From an uncultured Slackia sp. (lineage in GTDB: Bacteria; Actinomycetota; Coriobacteriia; Coriobacteriales; Eggerthellaceae), in assembly GCA_934661005.1 (NCBI GenBank), contig CAKUIK010000010.1, positions 1 through 54,399 of the forward strand: a stretch of 54,399 nucleotides of DNA. Reading direction: 5' to 3'. This document shows positions 24,624 through 33,081 of the stretch, piece after piece (positions within the stretch are counted from its first letter, which is position 1; every line of letters begins with the position of its first letter). The position numbers were made by a program, and so were the translations under genes. Below the pieces are notes generated by a model. The model made no database searches and was not told the DNA's origin. It was given only the letters and a program-made list of their open reading frames with translations.

Positions 24624-25646
24624 ATGATCGTATCGTGGATGACCACGAACCGATGTAACCTGAAATGCGCCCATTGCTACCAAGACGCAGACGAATGCGA
24701 CAGCAGGGAGCTTTCAACCGAAGAAGCGCGCACGATGATCTCGCAAATCGCACGCGCCGGCTTCAAAATCATGATTTTCAGTGGCGGCGAGCCTCTTATG
24801 CGCGACGATATTTTCGAGCTGGTCGCGCACGCGGCATCGTGCGGCCTGCGCCCGGTGTTCGGCAGCAACGGCACGCTCATCACGCCCGAAATCGCGCGCA
24901 AGCTCAAGGAAGCGGGCGCATGCGCCATGGGCATCAGCATCGACAGCCTCGATGCCGAAAAGCACGACATCTTCCGCGGAGTGCCCGGCGCACACGCAGC
25001 AACGCTCACGGGCATCGAGGCATGCAAGGGCGTCGGCCTGCCGTTCCAAATTCACACCACCGTCGTTGACAGAAATCGCGACGAAATTTGCGACATCACG
25101 CGTTTCGCGAAAGAGCTCGGCGCGATGAACCATTCTGTATTCTTCCTGGTTCCCGTTGGGCGCGGAAAGGACATTTCCGACGAAAGCATCGACGTCGAGC
25201 AAAACGAGCAGCTGCTTGCCGACATTCTGCGCGCCGGCCGCGACGCGGGCATCGAAGTGAAGCCCACGTGCGCGCCGCAGTTCATGCGCATTGCCGAACA
25301 GATTGGCGTCCAAACGCGCTACACGCGCGGCTGCCTGGCGGGCCTGACCTATTGCGTGGTGGGCAGCGAGGGCATCGTGCGCGCCTGCGCATACATGACT
25401 GAAGACGCCGGCGACGTGCGCGAACAGCCCTTCGACGAGATTTGGCGCGAAAGCCCCGTATTCCAGAAACTGCGCACGCAAGCCTACAAAGGAGCCTGCG
25501 GAACCTGCGACTACAAGGGCGTATGCGGCGGTTGCCGCGCCCGCGCCGCGTACTACCATGACGGCGACATTTTGGGCCAGGACGACTACTGCGCCTGGAG
25601 CAAGAAAAACGCCGAAAAAGCCGCGGCGAGCGCACCCATTGCGTAA
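24624..25646 (+). CDS. SPASM-domain radical SAM enzyme (AhbD/NirJ-like)
   Basis: 340 residues from ATG at 24624 with AAAGGGGG upstream. The SAM-cluster motif is CNLKCAHCYQD (residues 11-21); FSGGEPLMR near 52 is the SAM-binding GGE motif. The C-terminal part has SPASM-type cysteines: RGCLAGLTYC, ACAYM, GACGTCDYKGVCGGCRARA, and a terminal DDYC. The GGCRARA segment is typical of heme-pathway enzymes AhbC/AhbD/NirJ. It could modify a tetrapyrrole or a peptide; which cannot be said from sequence. It heads a four-gene operon with a FecBCD-type importer, so the product or substrate may be an imported chelator or heme-like molecule. Confidence 0.85.
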   Translation: MIVSWMTTNRCNLKCAHCYQDADECDSRELSTEEARTMISQIARAGFKIMIFSGGEPLMRDDIFELVAHAASCGLRPVFGSNGTLITPEIARKLKEAGACAMGISIDSLDAEKHDIFRGVPGAHAATLTGIEACKGVGLPFQIHTTVVDRNRDEICDITRFAKELGAMNHSVFFLVPVGRGKDISDESIDVEQNEQLLADILRAGRDAGIEVKPTCAPQFMRIAEQIGVQTRYTRGCLAGLTYCVVGSEGIVRACAYMTEDAGDVREQPFDEIWRESPVFQKLRTQAYKGACGTCDYKGVCGGCRARAAYYHDGDILGQDDYCAWSKKNAEKAAASAPIA

Positions 25647-25677
25647 CGCGGAAAAGCACAACGAAAAGGAGCATATA

Positions 25678-26670
25678 ATGAAAAAGGTCGCACACGGCGC
25701 GATCGCGATTTCGTGCGCGCTCGCCATGGGCGCAGGCGCGTTTTCCCTGGCAGGCTGCGCATCGCAGGGCGATCCAAATGAATCTGGCAATACGCAGGTG
25801 ACAGCGTCGGCCTCGCAGGGATCCTGCACATTCACCGACGACTTGGGCCGCGAGGTAACCGTCGCTTCGCACAACCGCGTGGTTGCCGGCATGGGCAGCT
25901 TTGCAAACATCTGGGAGCTGGCCGGCGGCACGCTTGTTGGCGCTTCCGACGACGCTTTTTCCGATTATGGCATCACCTCTGACGCGCAGAAGATCGGTGA
26001 TTTCTCTTCGCTTAATGCCGAGTCGATCATCGCGCTGAACCCCGACTTCGTGATTCTTACGGGCTCGAGCTCGGGTCGCGGCGGCGGTGTTACGCAAACC
26101 GAGCTCGCCGACACGCTTACTGCGGCGAATATCCCCGTTGCCTATTTCAAGGTGACCACGTTCGACGATTATCTGCGCATGCTGCGCACGTGCTGCGACA
26201 TCACGGGCGACGAGCAGGCATATGCGGAAAATGGGCAAGCAGTAGCCGACGCGATCAACGAGATTCGCGCGAAGGCAGAAGGCCAGCAGGCCGGAAGCGC
26301 GGTGGTACTCACCACGTATTCGGGCGGCACGCGCGTGCAGTCGTCCTCCACGCAAACAGGCGTGATGCTTTCTGAGCTGGGCGCGGAAAATATCGCCGAC
26401 TCCAACAAGGGCCTGCTTTCCGACTACAGCCTTGAAGCCCTGATTGAGGCAAACCCGCGCACCATCTTCCTGCTTCCGATGGGCGACTCTGACGAGGCGG
26501 CACAGAAGGCGCTCGAAGACCAAACGACGGCCAACCCCGCGTGGGCGCAGCTCGACGCCGTGAAGAACAACCGCGTGGTCACGCTCGACCCGAAGCTGTT
26601 CCAATACAAGCCCAATAACAATTGGGACCAGGCGTACCAGTTCCTCTACGACGCACTGTATAACGAATAG
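25678..26670 (+). CDS. ABC importer substrate-binding lipoprotein (FecB/BtuF type)
   Basis: 330 residues from ATG at 25678 with AAAAGGAG upstream. The signal peptide ends in the lipobox LAGC at about residues 23-26. The mature part begins with the typical TFTDDLGREVTV near 47, and has a helical-backbone binding-protein pattern: IIALNPDFVIL, TTFDDYLRMLRTCCDITGDE, and the C-terminal VTLDPKLFQYKPNNNWDQAYQFLYDAL. Class III binding proteins carry heme, siderophores, cobalamin or molybdate. The CC pair near residue 176 is unusual in an exported protein. It is 31 nt after the radical SAM stop. Confidence 0.9.
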   Translation: MKKVAHGAIAISCALAMGAGAFSLAGCASQGDPNESGNTQVTASASQGSCTFTDDLGREVTVASHNRVVAGMGSFANIWELAGGTLVGASDDAFSDYGITSDAQKIGDFSSLNAESIIALNPDFVILTGSSSGRGGGVTQTELADTLTAANIPVAYFKVTTFDDYLRMLRTCCDITGDEQAYAENGQAVADAINEIRAKAEGQQAGSAVVLTTYSGGTRVQSSSTQTGVMLSELGAENIADSNKGLLSDYSLEALIEANPRTIFLLPMGDSDEAAQKALEDQTTANPAWAQLDAVKNNRVVTLDPKLFQYKPNNNWDQAYQFLYDALYNE

Positions 26671-26678
26671 GGCGACCC

Positions 26679-27719
26679 GTGCGCGATAATCAACCATCCA
26701 ACGCGGCGGCTCCGAGGCGCGAGGGCCGCCGCTTTCGGGCAATGCTCCTGCTGTCGCTGACCGCGCTCGCCGGCGTAGCGTTCGCGGGCTTGGCGCTGGG
26801 CTCTTCCTCGGTAGGCGCGGCGGACGTGGCGGCATTCGTGGTGGGCAACGCATCGGACATGGCGAACAACGTGCTGGCAAACGTGCGCGTGCCGCGCGTG
26901 CTGGGCGGCGTGCTGGCGGGCGCGGCGCTCGCCGAAGCCGGCGCGCTCATACAGGCAACACTGAACAACCCTCTGGCCAGCCCAAACATCATTGGCGTGA
27001 ACGCAGGTTCAGGCCTGTTCGTGCTGCTGTTCGCGTGCATCGCCCCGCACGCGCTGGGCATGTCGGCTGCGGCGGCGTTTCTGGGCGCGCTCGCCTCGGC
27101 GTTGCTCGTGTTCTTCGTGTCGGCCTACGCGGGCGCGTCGCGCCTGACCATCGTGCTCGCGGGCATGGCGCTCACGGCGATTTTCACGGCAGGCATGAAC
27201 ACGGTGCTCATTTTCAACCCCGATGCGTACGTGAATTCATCGGGCTTTCTGGTGGGAAGCCTTTCGGGCGTCATGATGTCGGAGCTCGCCATACCCGGCG
27301 CCATGATTTGCGCGGGTCTGCTTCTGGCCGCAGGGCAGGGGACGCGGCTGAACATTTTGTCGCTCGGCGATGAAGGCGCTCATGCGCTCGGATTGAACGT
27401 GAACCGCACGCGGCTCGCCCTGCTTTCGCTCGCGGCGCTGCTCGCGGGCGCGGCGGTGTGCTTCTCGGGACTCATCGGATTCGTGGGCCTCATCGTTCCG
27501 CACGTCGTGCGATATGTCGTAGGGCACGACAACCGGCGCGTTCTGGCGCTTTCGCCAATCGTGGGCGCCATTCTGGTATGCGCGTGCGACACCATCGCGC
27601 GCACGCTGTTCGCACCATTCGAGATTCCCGTGGGCATTTGCATGGCCCTCGTGGGAGGCCCGTTCTTCATCTATCTGATTCTTCATTCGCGAAAGGGGAG
27701 CGTTGATGGGCGAGCTTGA
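26679..27719 (+). CDS. ABC importer permease, FecCD family
   Basis: 346 residues, with about nine to ten spans expected. Family motifs are PRVLGGVLAGAALAEAGALI near 68, LNNPLASPNIIGVNAGSG, GFVGLIVPHVVRY near 267, and the cytosolic coupling region DNRRVLALSPIVGAI. The start is a GTG at 26679, 8 nt after the previous stop, with only a weak upstream GGGCGA. The next gene overlaps its end by 14 nt. The permease moves the ligand delivered by the upstream lipoprotein across the membrane. Confidence 0.92.
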   Translation: MRDNQPSNAAAPRREGRRFRAMLLLSLTALAGVAFAGLALGSSSVGAADVAAFVVGNASDMANNVLANVRVPRVLGGVLAGAALAEAGALIQATLNNPLASPNIIGVNAGSGLFVLLFACIAPHALGMSAAAAFLGALASALLVFFVSAYAGASRLTIVLAGMALTAIFTAGMNTVLIFNPDAYVNSSGFLVGSLSGVMMSELAIPGAMICAGLLLAAGQGTRLNILSLGDEGAHALGLNVNRTRLALLSLAALLAGAAVCFSGLIGFVGLIVPHVVRYVVGHDNRRVLALSPIVGAILVCACDTIARTLFAPFEIPVGICMALVGGPFFIYLILHSRKGSVDGRA

Positions 27720-28482
27720 TTTCGAGAACGTCGCATTCGGCTATAACGGCGGCTTCCTGTTCGACGACTTTTCCGCATCGTTCGCGAAAGGCGAGGTCGG
27801 CTGCATTGTTGGACCAAACGGTTGCGGAAAATCCACGCTTGCGAAGCTCGCCATGGGACTCGCAAAGCCGACCTCGGGGCGCGTGCTTATTCAAGGGCGC
27901 GACGTCGCGTCGTTGGATTCGCGTGAGCGGGCGTGCCGCTTGGGCGTGCTCGTGCAGCAGCAGGAAGCGCCCATGATGACGGTAGGCGAGCTGGCGGCGT
28001 GCGGAAGGTTTCCGCACCACGGGCCCTTCTCGCGAATTTCCGACGAAGACGCGCAACGCATCGACGAGGCGCTTTCGCTCGCAGGCGTTTTTGAGCTGCG
28101 CGATCGGCCGCTGCGGAGCCTGTCTGGCGGCCAGCGCCAACGGGCGCGCATGGCAATGGTATTGGCGCAAGGCACGCCCATCGTGTTGCTCGATGAGCCC
28201 ACGTCGTTCATGGATGCGGCAGCGTGTTTCGACATGTCACGGCTCATTCGCCAGGTGCGCGCGTGCGGCAAAACGGTCATCGCCGTGATTCACGACCTAA
28301 ACCTAGCGCTTTCGGTAGCAGATACCGTATTCGTGATGGGGCGCGGCCGCCTGACGGCGCAGGGCGCGCCGAGCGAAGAAGGCGTGCATCGCGCCATAGA
28401 GCAATCGTTCGGCATATGCCTGGAACGCGCGGAAACGCCGCGCGGCGTGGCATGGGTTCCGTTCGAGCGCGACGGCGTCTAG
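27706..28482 (+). CDS. ABC importer ATPase (FecE/BtuD type)
   Basis: 258 residues. Walker A is GPNGCGKSTL near 37, the Q-loop is LVQQQEAP near 82, the signature is LSGGQRQRARMAM near 135, Walker B is IVLLDEPTS near 158, and the switch His is in VIHDLN near 193. All catalytic residues are present. ATG at 27706 follows GAAAGGGGAG; a TTG at 27703 is also in frame. It completes a three-part importer. The substrate is not given by the ATPase sequence. Confidence 0.93.
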   Translation: MGELDFENVAFGYNGGFLFDDFSASFAKGEVGCIVGPNGCGKSTLAKLAMGLAKPTSGRVLIQGRDVASLDSRERACRLGVLVQQQEAPMMTVGELAACGRFPHHGPFSRISDEDAQRIDEALSLAGVFELRDRPLRSLSGGQRQRARMAMVLAQGTPIVLLDEPTSFMDAAACFDMSRLIRQVRACGKTVIAVIHDLNLALSVADTVFVMGRGRLTAQGAPSEEGVHRAIEQSFGICLERAETPRGVAWVPFERDGV

Positions 28483-28548
28483 CAGCGCGGCGCTCGGCGA
28501 GAATTCCCACAACGCCGCGCGCTGCGCTATTCCGACGCAGATGTTGCG

Positions 28549-28917
28549 TTAGCGAGCAGGAAGAATCTCGACCCACTGGCCTTCGGGATCAGCGATGAAG
28601 TACAGGCCCATGCGGGGATTCTCACGAATGATGCAGCCCATCTTTTCATGAAGCTCGTGGGCGGCGTCAAAGTCGTCCACGACGAAGGCGATATGGGTGT
28701 CTTTGCCGCCGTTCTCGTAGGGCTCCACGCGCCCGCGATTCCAGGTGAGCTCGATTTCGAAAGGCACGTCGTCGTTGCCCATGAAGGTATTGGTCCAGGA
28801 GCCATCTTCGGGGCCCATTTCGCGCAGCACCTTCATGCCAAGGGCCTCTTCATAGAACTTGATGGTTGCTTCCTTATCGAGCACGTGGGTGCAGCGGTGA
28901 ACGAACTTCGCTTTCAT
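28549..28917 (-). CDS. VOC-family glyoxalase-like protein
   Basis: 122 residues from ATG at 28917 with AAGGAG upstream on the minus strand. Vicinal-oxygen-chelate fold features: a first module with FVHRCTHVLDKEATIKFYEE and FEIELTW, a second with THIAFVVDDFDAAHELHEKM and FIADPEGQWVEILPAR. His 7, Glu in FEIEL, His in THIAF and Glu in WVEIL fit the metal ligands of lactoylglutathione lyase. It may detoxify methylglyoxal, but VOC members vary widely. It is convergent with the ABC operon. Confidence 0.88.
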   Translation of the reverse strand: MKAKFVHRCTHVLDKEATIKFYEEALGMKVLREMGPEDGSWTNTFMGNDDVPFEIELTWNRGRVEPYENGGKDTHIAFVVDDFDAAHELHEKMGCIIRENPRMGLYFIADPEGQWVEILPAR

Positions 28918-29318
28918 GCAATGTCTCCTTATAAGTCGAATGGTTGCCTTTCGCGCCAGCTCCGTCCTGTGGTTTCCCCGCCAATAATGATTGTGCGGAA
29001 ACAGACGGAACCGAAGCCGAAAAACAGCGGACATAACCGTTCACCGCCGATTTTACCCCTTTCATCCGGGGGTCTTATCGAACGCAGCCACGCCCCAACG
29101 TCACCACACAATTGAAGGGGCCGTTCGATTCCAATTTGCTGCCGACGGGAAAACCGAAAGACCGAGCGACGTACCATGCAGAAAACGTCCGCAGCCGCAC
29201 GTCATCTGACCCACCAAGCCCAAGCTGCCTTACGGCTCGACATTTGCAAAAGCGGGCGAGCACCCGCATAATTGAGGCATCGTCCCATATTCGCCCCGCA
29301 TCGCGAAGGAAGAAAACG
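28918..29318. other. Intergenic, nothing recognised
   Basis: Shared upstream region of the divergent VOC and small unknown genes. Open frames here have no start signals and poor composition. I see no strong promoter pair or hairpin. Confidence 0.4.
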
Positions 29319-29759
29319 ATGGCCCTGCAAAAGAAGAACGTGAAATGCGCCCGCGAGGCCGCCATACTCGCTCCCTATGCCGCGAAATGCTGCGTGAGGG
29401 ACGACATCTCCAACATGCCTTCTTTTTCCGCCTGCATTGAATATGCACTTGAGCGCGTCGAGACATATGAGAGAGACTGCGGCAAAATCGACTTCTATGC
29501 CTTGATGGGGCTGCCGCTCACCGCCTTCGACGTTCCCGCCTCTTTCGACGGCGCCACGCGCTATGAAGCTTCGCTGTTTGGGTCGGAGTTGTTTTTCTCG
29601 AAGCTCGAAGCCTTCCGCGACTCGCTTGCGAAACTCGATTTCCCGGGCGTACGCATGGTGTACACCAATTTCGCCTTACGAGCCGTGCTGCGCGCGCTGT
29701 ACGCTATCGAGCATCGCGATCGCGGCTACTTCAAGGACGTTTTCGAGCACATGTCGTAA
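29319..29759 (+). CDS. Small protein of unknown function
   Basis: 146 residues from ATG at 29319 with GAAGGAAG upstream; a longer frame to 29112 is discounted on composition. The sequence is soluble and mixed alpha/beta-like, with CC near residue 23, ERVETYERDCGKIDFYALMG in the middle, and an Arg-rich C-terminal helix (LRAVLRALYAIEHRDRGYF). I recognise no family. It is followed after 154 nt by the promoter of the phosphatase gene. Confidence 0.6.
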   Translation: MALQKKNVKCAREAAILAPYAAKCCVRDDISNMPSFSACIEYALERVETYERDCGKIDFYALMGLPLTAFDVPASFDGATRYEASLFGSELFFSKLEAFRDSLAKLDFPGVRMVYTNFALRAVLRALYAIEHRDRGYFKDVFEHMS

Positions 29760-29801
29760 CCTAATGATTGATGGAACAAAAGCCTTCTACTCTTTTTACC
29801 G

Positions 29802-29830
29802 TTGACAGGGCGGGCGTACTCCCGTATTAT
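29802..29830 (+). promoter_or_regulatory. Near-consensus sigma-70 promoter
   Basis: TTGACA at 29802-29807, a 17-nt spacer, and TATTAT at 29825-29830. CTCCCG (29819-29824) and CGGGAG (29836-29841) form a small dyad spanning the -10 box, which may be an operator. It drives the phosphatase gene and probably the next gene. Confidence 0.75.
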
Positions 29831-29913
29831 TTACAGCGGGAGCAAACCCGCGCATCTTTTGGGGAGAGAAGCTGCGAAATCGCAAACGGCCACAACCCAG
29901 GAAGGGGCCAAAT

Positions 29914-30738
29914 ATGATTTACGCAATGAGCGACATCCACGGCTGCATCGAAGCCTTCGAAAAATCGCTCTCCTTCGTCAACCTGGCAGACGGGCATTCG
30001 ACGCTCGTCTTATGCGGCGATTACTGCGACCGCGGCCCAGCGAGCCTTGAGGTCTACCAAAGAATCATGCAGCTCCAGCGCGATTGTCCCGGCCAGGTGA
30101 TTGCCTTAAGGGGCAACCACGAGGAGATGCTGCTCGAATACTGCGCCATGGTCGGCGACCCGGTTTTTACCCAGGGATGGATTCTTGCCGATTCCAACCT
30201 CGCCACTGCAAGAAGCTTTCTTGAGGAAGGGGAGTTTAGCCAGGTCAAACACCTGCTCATGCGTAGGAAATTCGAAGAAGCATACCGGTTCGTCGTCGAT
30301 TGCATGAAGACGAGCCACGCCGATGTGCTTTCCTGGATACGAAAGCTTCCCTATTACTACGAAACGTCGCAGCAGGTGTTCGTCCATGCCGGAATCGACG
30401 AAGACGCAGGCGATTTATGGCGCATAGGCACCCCAGAAGAGGCATTCACAACCATGCAGCCAGACTTCGTAGGGCACAAATTCGAGCTCGACATCATAAG
30501 CGGGCATATCGCCACCGAGACCGTTTCGGGCATCGCGGGCTACGAAGGTGCGTGGCATGACGGCGCATCGCACTTCTATATCGATGGCGGCGTCATGAAG
30601 ACTGGACACGTTCCCGTTCTCGCTTACGACGAAAACACGGGGGAGTACTGGGAGATGTGGCCGCACAAGAGACGCCTGCAGCAACGCGTGCAGCCTACAC
30701 GCCAACCAACCGCACCTCGACAGCAAGCGAAACCATGA
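29914..30738 (+). CDS. PPP-family metallophosphoesterase (serine/threonine protein phosphatase type)
   Basis: 274 residues. Motifs in order: YAMSDIHGC (GDxHG-type, residues 3-11), LCGDYCDRG near 33 (GDxVDRG), RGNHEEML near 66 (GNHE), and later a His-bearing region (VFVHAGID near 155) and ISGHIATETV near 193. All the two-metal ligands are present. It may dephosphorylate proteins or dinucleoside polyphosphates. GGAAGGGG precedes the ATG. The C-terminal 30 residues are Gln/Arg/Pro-rich. The next gene follows by 24 nt, so they are probably co-transcribed. Confidence 0.9.
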   Translation: MIYAMSDIHGCIEAFEKSLSFVNLADGHSTLVLCGDYCDRGPASLEVYQRIMQLQRDCPGQVIALRGNHEEMLLEYCAMVGDPVFTQGWILADSNLATARSFLEEGEFSQVKHLLMRRKFEEAYRFVVDCMKTSHADVLSWIRKLPYYYETSQQVFVHAGIDEDAGDLWRIGTPEEAFTTMQPDFVGHKFELDIISGHIATETVSGIAGYEGAWHDGASHFYIDGGVMKTGHVPVLAYDENTGEYWEMWPHKRRLQQRVQPTRQPTAPRQQAKP

Positions 30739-30762
30739 GCGCAAGGACAGATTGGGGCTTCA

Positions 30763-31578
30763 ATGCATTCTCTTGAATTCAATTACCTGCACGATTTAGC
30801 CACGGCAAACTACAATCTCGGCAATCGTCCCGACCCCGATTCTGAATCGATAATCCTCAAAGAAGACCTGGTGGAGGCTTTTTGGGGACCGCAAACGAAA
30901 GAGGCGCGCGTTTCCGCCGAGAAAGATTATGGGCGCGGCCCCTTCTGGGACATCGAGGTGCCATCGGGCGACCAAACGATTCTGTTTTCCGTCGACTACC
31001 TTGGCCCAAGCGTGCACTGGCTTAAAGATTACTATTCGGCGCACGATATTAACGCATCAGAGGCGGACTTCCGCATTCGCGAATTCCTTAAAGAGAGTCG
31101 AAAGCTCGGAGGCCACATCCTATTCCCGCGAGGAAGCAACGGCGGGCCTCACGAAACCCTGAATCAAGCCCGCGGCGGAGAAGAGGGCGTCTATGACAGA
31201 ATTGATGTAACGCTTTTATGCCTAAAAGCGTTCTTCGCCTGCCCCGCGGTTTCATCGGTCAATCATCAACGTGACGCATGCGCGTTTGAAGAAGGAATAT
31301 CTAAATTCTTCTCTGACGATGACCGCTTCGAAGAAGTGAGGGCGAATTTGATGCGTGTCTTCAATTCGCTCCAGTACTATGCCGATGATTTCGCGTATTT
31401 CGGTAGTTTCCAAGGCTTCTGCGAACGGCAGAAACTGATCGGCTCGTTTGTGACAGAAGAAGGCGGAGTTGAAATGTTCGCGCCCTTGTATCCCCTGAAA
31501 CCAAAAAACTACGAAGAATATGCCGAAAACGTCAACGAGACGATTAAGAAGCGAAACCAGAAGATGCATCTCGCTTAA
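30763..31578 (+). CDS. Protein of unknown function (DUF6994-like)
   Basis: 271 residues, soluble. Notable stretches are YLHDLATANYNLGNRPDPDS, DYGRGPFWDIEVPSGD, LGPSVHWLKDYY, GGHILFPRGSNGGPHETLNQ and the C-terminal YPLKPKNYEEYAENVNETIK. I recall similar proteins listed as DUF6994 but cannot confirm it. ATGs at 30735 and 30763 were considered, and 30763 fits the protein start (MHSLEFNYLHDL). It follows the phosphatase gene closely. Its 3' end overlaps that of the convergent Fic gene by 35 nt. Confidence 0.7.
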   Translation: MHSLEFNYLHDLATANYNLGNRPDPDSESIILKEDLVEAFWGPQTKEARVSAEKDYGRGPFWDIEVPSGDQTILFSVDYLGPSVHWLKDYYSAHDINASEADFRIREFLKESRKLGGHILFPRGSNGGPHETLNQARGGEEGVYDRIDVTLLCLKAFFACPAVSSVNHQRDACAFEEGISKFFSDDDRFEEVRANLMRVFNSLQYYADDFAYFGSFQGFCERQKLIGSFVTEEGGVEMFAPLYPLKPKNYEEYAENVNETIKKRNQKMHLA

Positions 31579-32185
31579 GCGCCTCTTTCGGGTCGACGTT
31601 GCACAGTAAGTCGGGATTCTCGAAAAGGGGCGTGCATATAAGGTCTTCGCGAGACAGGTCGTTTTCCGCGAAACCCAGGGCGTTTTCGTAGAACGCGATC
31701 AGGAAGCGATCGTCGGGCATTACGCCCGCCGGGGCATTGCGATACATCGCGCGTACAAGGGCATCGCGATAAAAGCGCGCATGCTTGCCAAAAGGCTCGT
31801 TCGTCACGTCGAAGCCCAGGTAATTAAGGTAGAGCTCAGAGAACACCGCGACGGTGCGCGTATTGCCTTTGACGAAAGGATGAATCCGCCAAAGAGAGGC
31901 CGTGAAATGGCAGAAACTCTTGAGCTCGTCGGCGGAGAAGGTCGTGTACGCTTTCGCTGCTTCGCTCGCAAAGGCCCCGCGTAACGACATATCGTACGCC
32001 ATCGGGTCGGCATAAAGCACGCTATCGCCGTTGAGGATCCCTTCCTGCTTCACCATGCGCTCGGTCTTGAATTGTCCGGGGCGATACATATCCCGGTCAA
32101 GATCTTGGAAGAGATACCGGTGAATCTCAGAGAGCATTTCAGGGGCGAGATAGAACACGCCCCGCTCGAGCAATTCGACAATTGA
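31544..32185 (-). pseudogene. Fic-family gene, 5'-truncated at an IS remnant
   Basis: The frame reads SIVELLERGVFYLAPEMLSE, then IHRYLFQDLDRDM, a standard Fic-domain start, but enters foreign DNA and a stop just upstream of 32185, so the native start is missing. The catalytic motif is HPFVKGNTRT, where the usual acidic residue (HPFxD/EGN) is Lys. This should impair Mg-ATP binding and AMP transfer. The flap region (GILNGDSVLYADP) and the C-terminal helices remain, about 209 residues in all. TTG at 32173 could still initiate a product. A second partial copy lies at 37776-37846. Whether it was toxin-like or a protein modifier cannot be told. Confidence 0.75.
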
Positions 32186-32972
32186 CCTGTGTCAACAAAT
32201 GCAGTACGGGTCGAGGCGAATCGTCGTCGAGCCTCGCAAGATCGGCATCGTCACGAACGGCAAGACCATGCAGCGCATGATGGCGAGGAAGGGGCTGATA
32301 TCCTGCAGAGGCCCCAGGAAATACAGAAGGGGCGGAAGGGCCTCGGACAAGGGGGTCAATGTCTTGAACAGGGAATTCTCCGCCCGAAAGAGGAACAGCG
32401 TGTGGTGCGGCGACATCACCTACATCCCCACGAGGGAAGGATGGCCCTGCCTGGCCACCTACCTCGACCCGTTCTCGCGCAAGATAGTCGGATGGCAAGT
32501 TTCCTCCCGCATCAACGAGAATCCGGTGATCGACACCCTAGACAACGCCGTGAACAGGGAAAATCCGGGCGGAAGACTCATGGTGCACACGGATAGGGGC
32601 AGCCAATACACCTCCAGCAGATTTTGCAGGGAGCTCGAGGACCGCGGGTTCGTCCAATCGTTTTCCCGCAAGGGCTGCCCTTACGACAACGCCGTCATGG
32701 AGCCGTTCTTCAAGACCCTGAAGAGTGAGCCCCCTCTCGATCGCAAGTACGAAACCTGGATAGAGGCCAGGCAGGAAATATTCAAGTTCATCGAGTTGTA
32801 TTGCAATACCAGGCGGCCGCATTCGTCCCTCGGCAACCTATCGCCCGTGGAATATGAGCGGCAGTGCGCTCAGCAGCTCGGTTCCGAATGTCCAAAAAAC
32901 AGTCCCAGTCCCGAGGGCGGCGTAGAAGGTGTCAACGGAATCGGGGTAGATTCAGATTCAACCCGGAAAAGC
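32186..32972 (+). mobile_element. IS3-family insertion sequence remnant
   Basis: A partial IS: it lacks the first frame (OrfA) and the start of OrfB, and joins the truncated Fic gene at about 32186. GTGTCAAC occurs as a direct repeat at 32189-32196 and 32929-32936, near both edges. This could have mediated an internal deletion. A full pair of terminal inverted repeats is not seen, so the boundaries are approximate. Confidence 0.7.
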
Positions 32973-33005
32973 GCAGGACGGGCGCCCACGCGCCCGTCCT
33001 GCTAA
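32199..33005 (+). pseudogene. IS3-family transposase OrfB (N-terminally truncated)
   Basis: 268 residues starting inside the HTH_21 region (YGSRRIVVEPRKIGIVTNGK). The integrase core is intact by motif: VWCGDITYIP (first Asp), VHTDRGSQYTS (second Asp) and FFKTLKSE (Glu), with the usual CNTRRPHSSLGNLSPVEYE ending near 226. Full-length OrfB would have about 30-50 more N-terminal residues and an OrfA partner reached by frameshift. Both are missing, so transposition is unlikely unless a copy elsewhere helps. The last 35 residues read into flanking DNA. Confidence 0.85.
32973..33002. terminator. Strong hairpin after the IS remnant
   Basis: GCAGGACGGGCG (32973-32984) and its perfect reverse complement (32991-33002) around a 6-nt loop, 12 bp of mostly GC pairs. 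No T-run follows. It lies between the transposase and the convergent LuxR gene. Confidence 0.5.
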
Positions 33006-33081
33006 CTGCGAGAATCCTATTTGCGCCGCAAGCGTCCGGCTAACAATGAAAATCAACCGCATCACTGGCAAATAAGCCGCA

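Noticed and set aside
32186..33002. Complete insertion sequence
   Set aside because: OrfA and the start of OrfB are missing and no matching terminal inverted repeats were found, so it is called a remnant.
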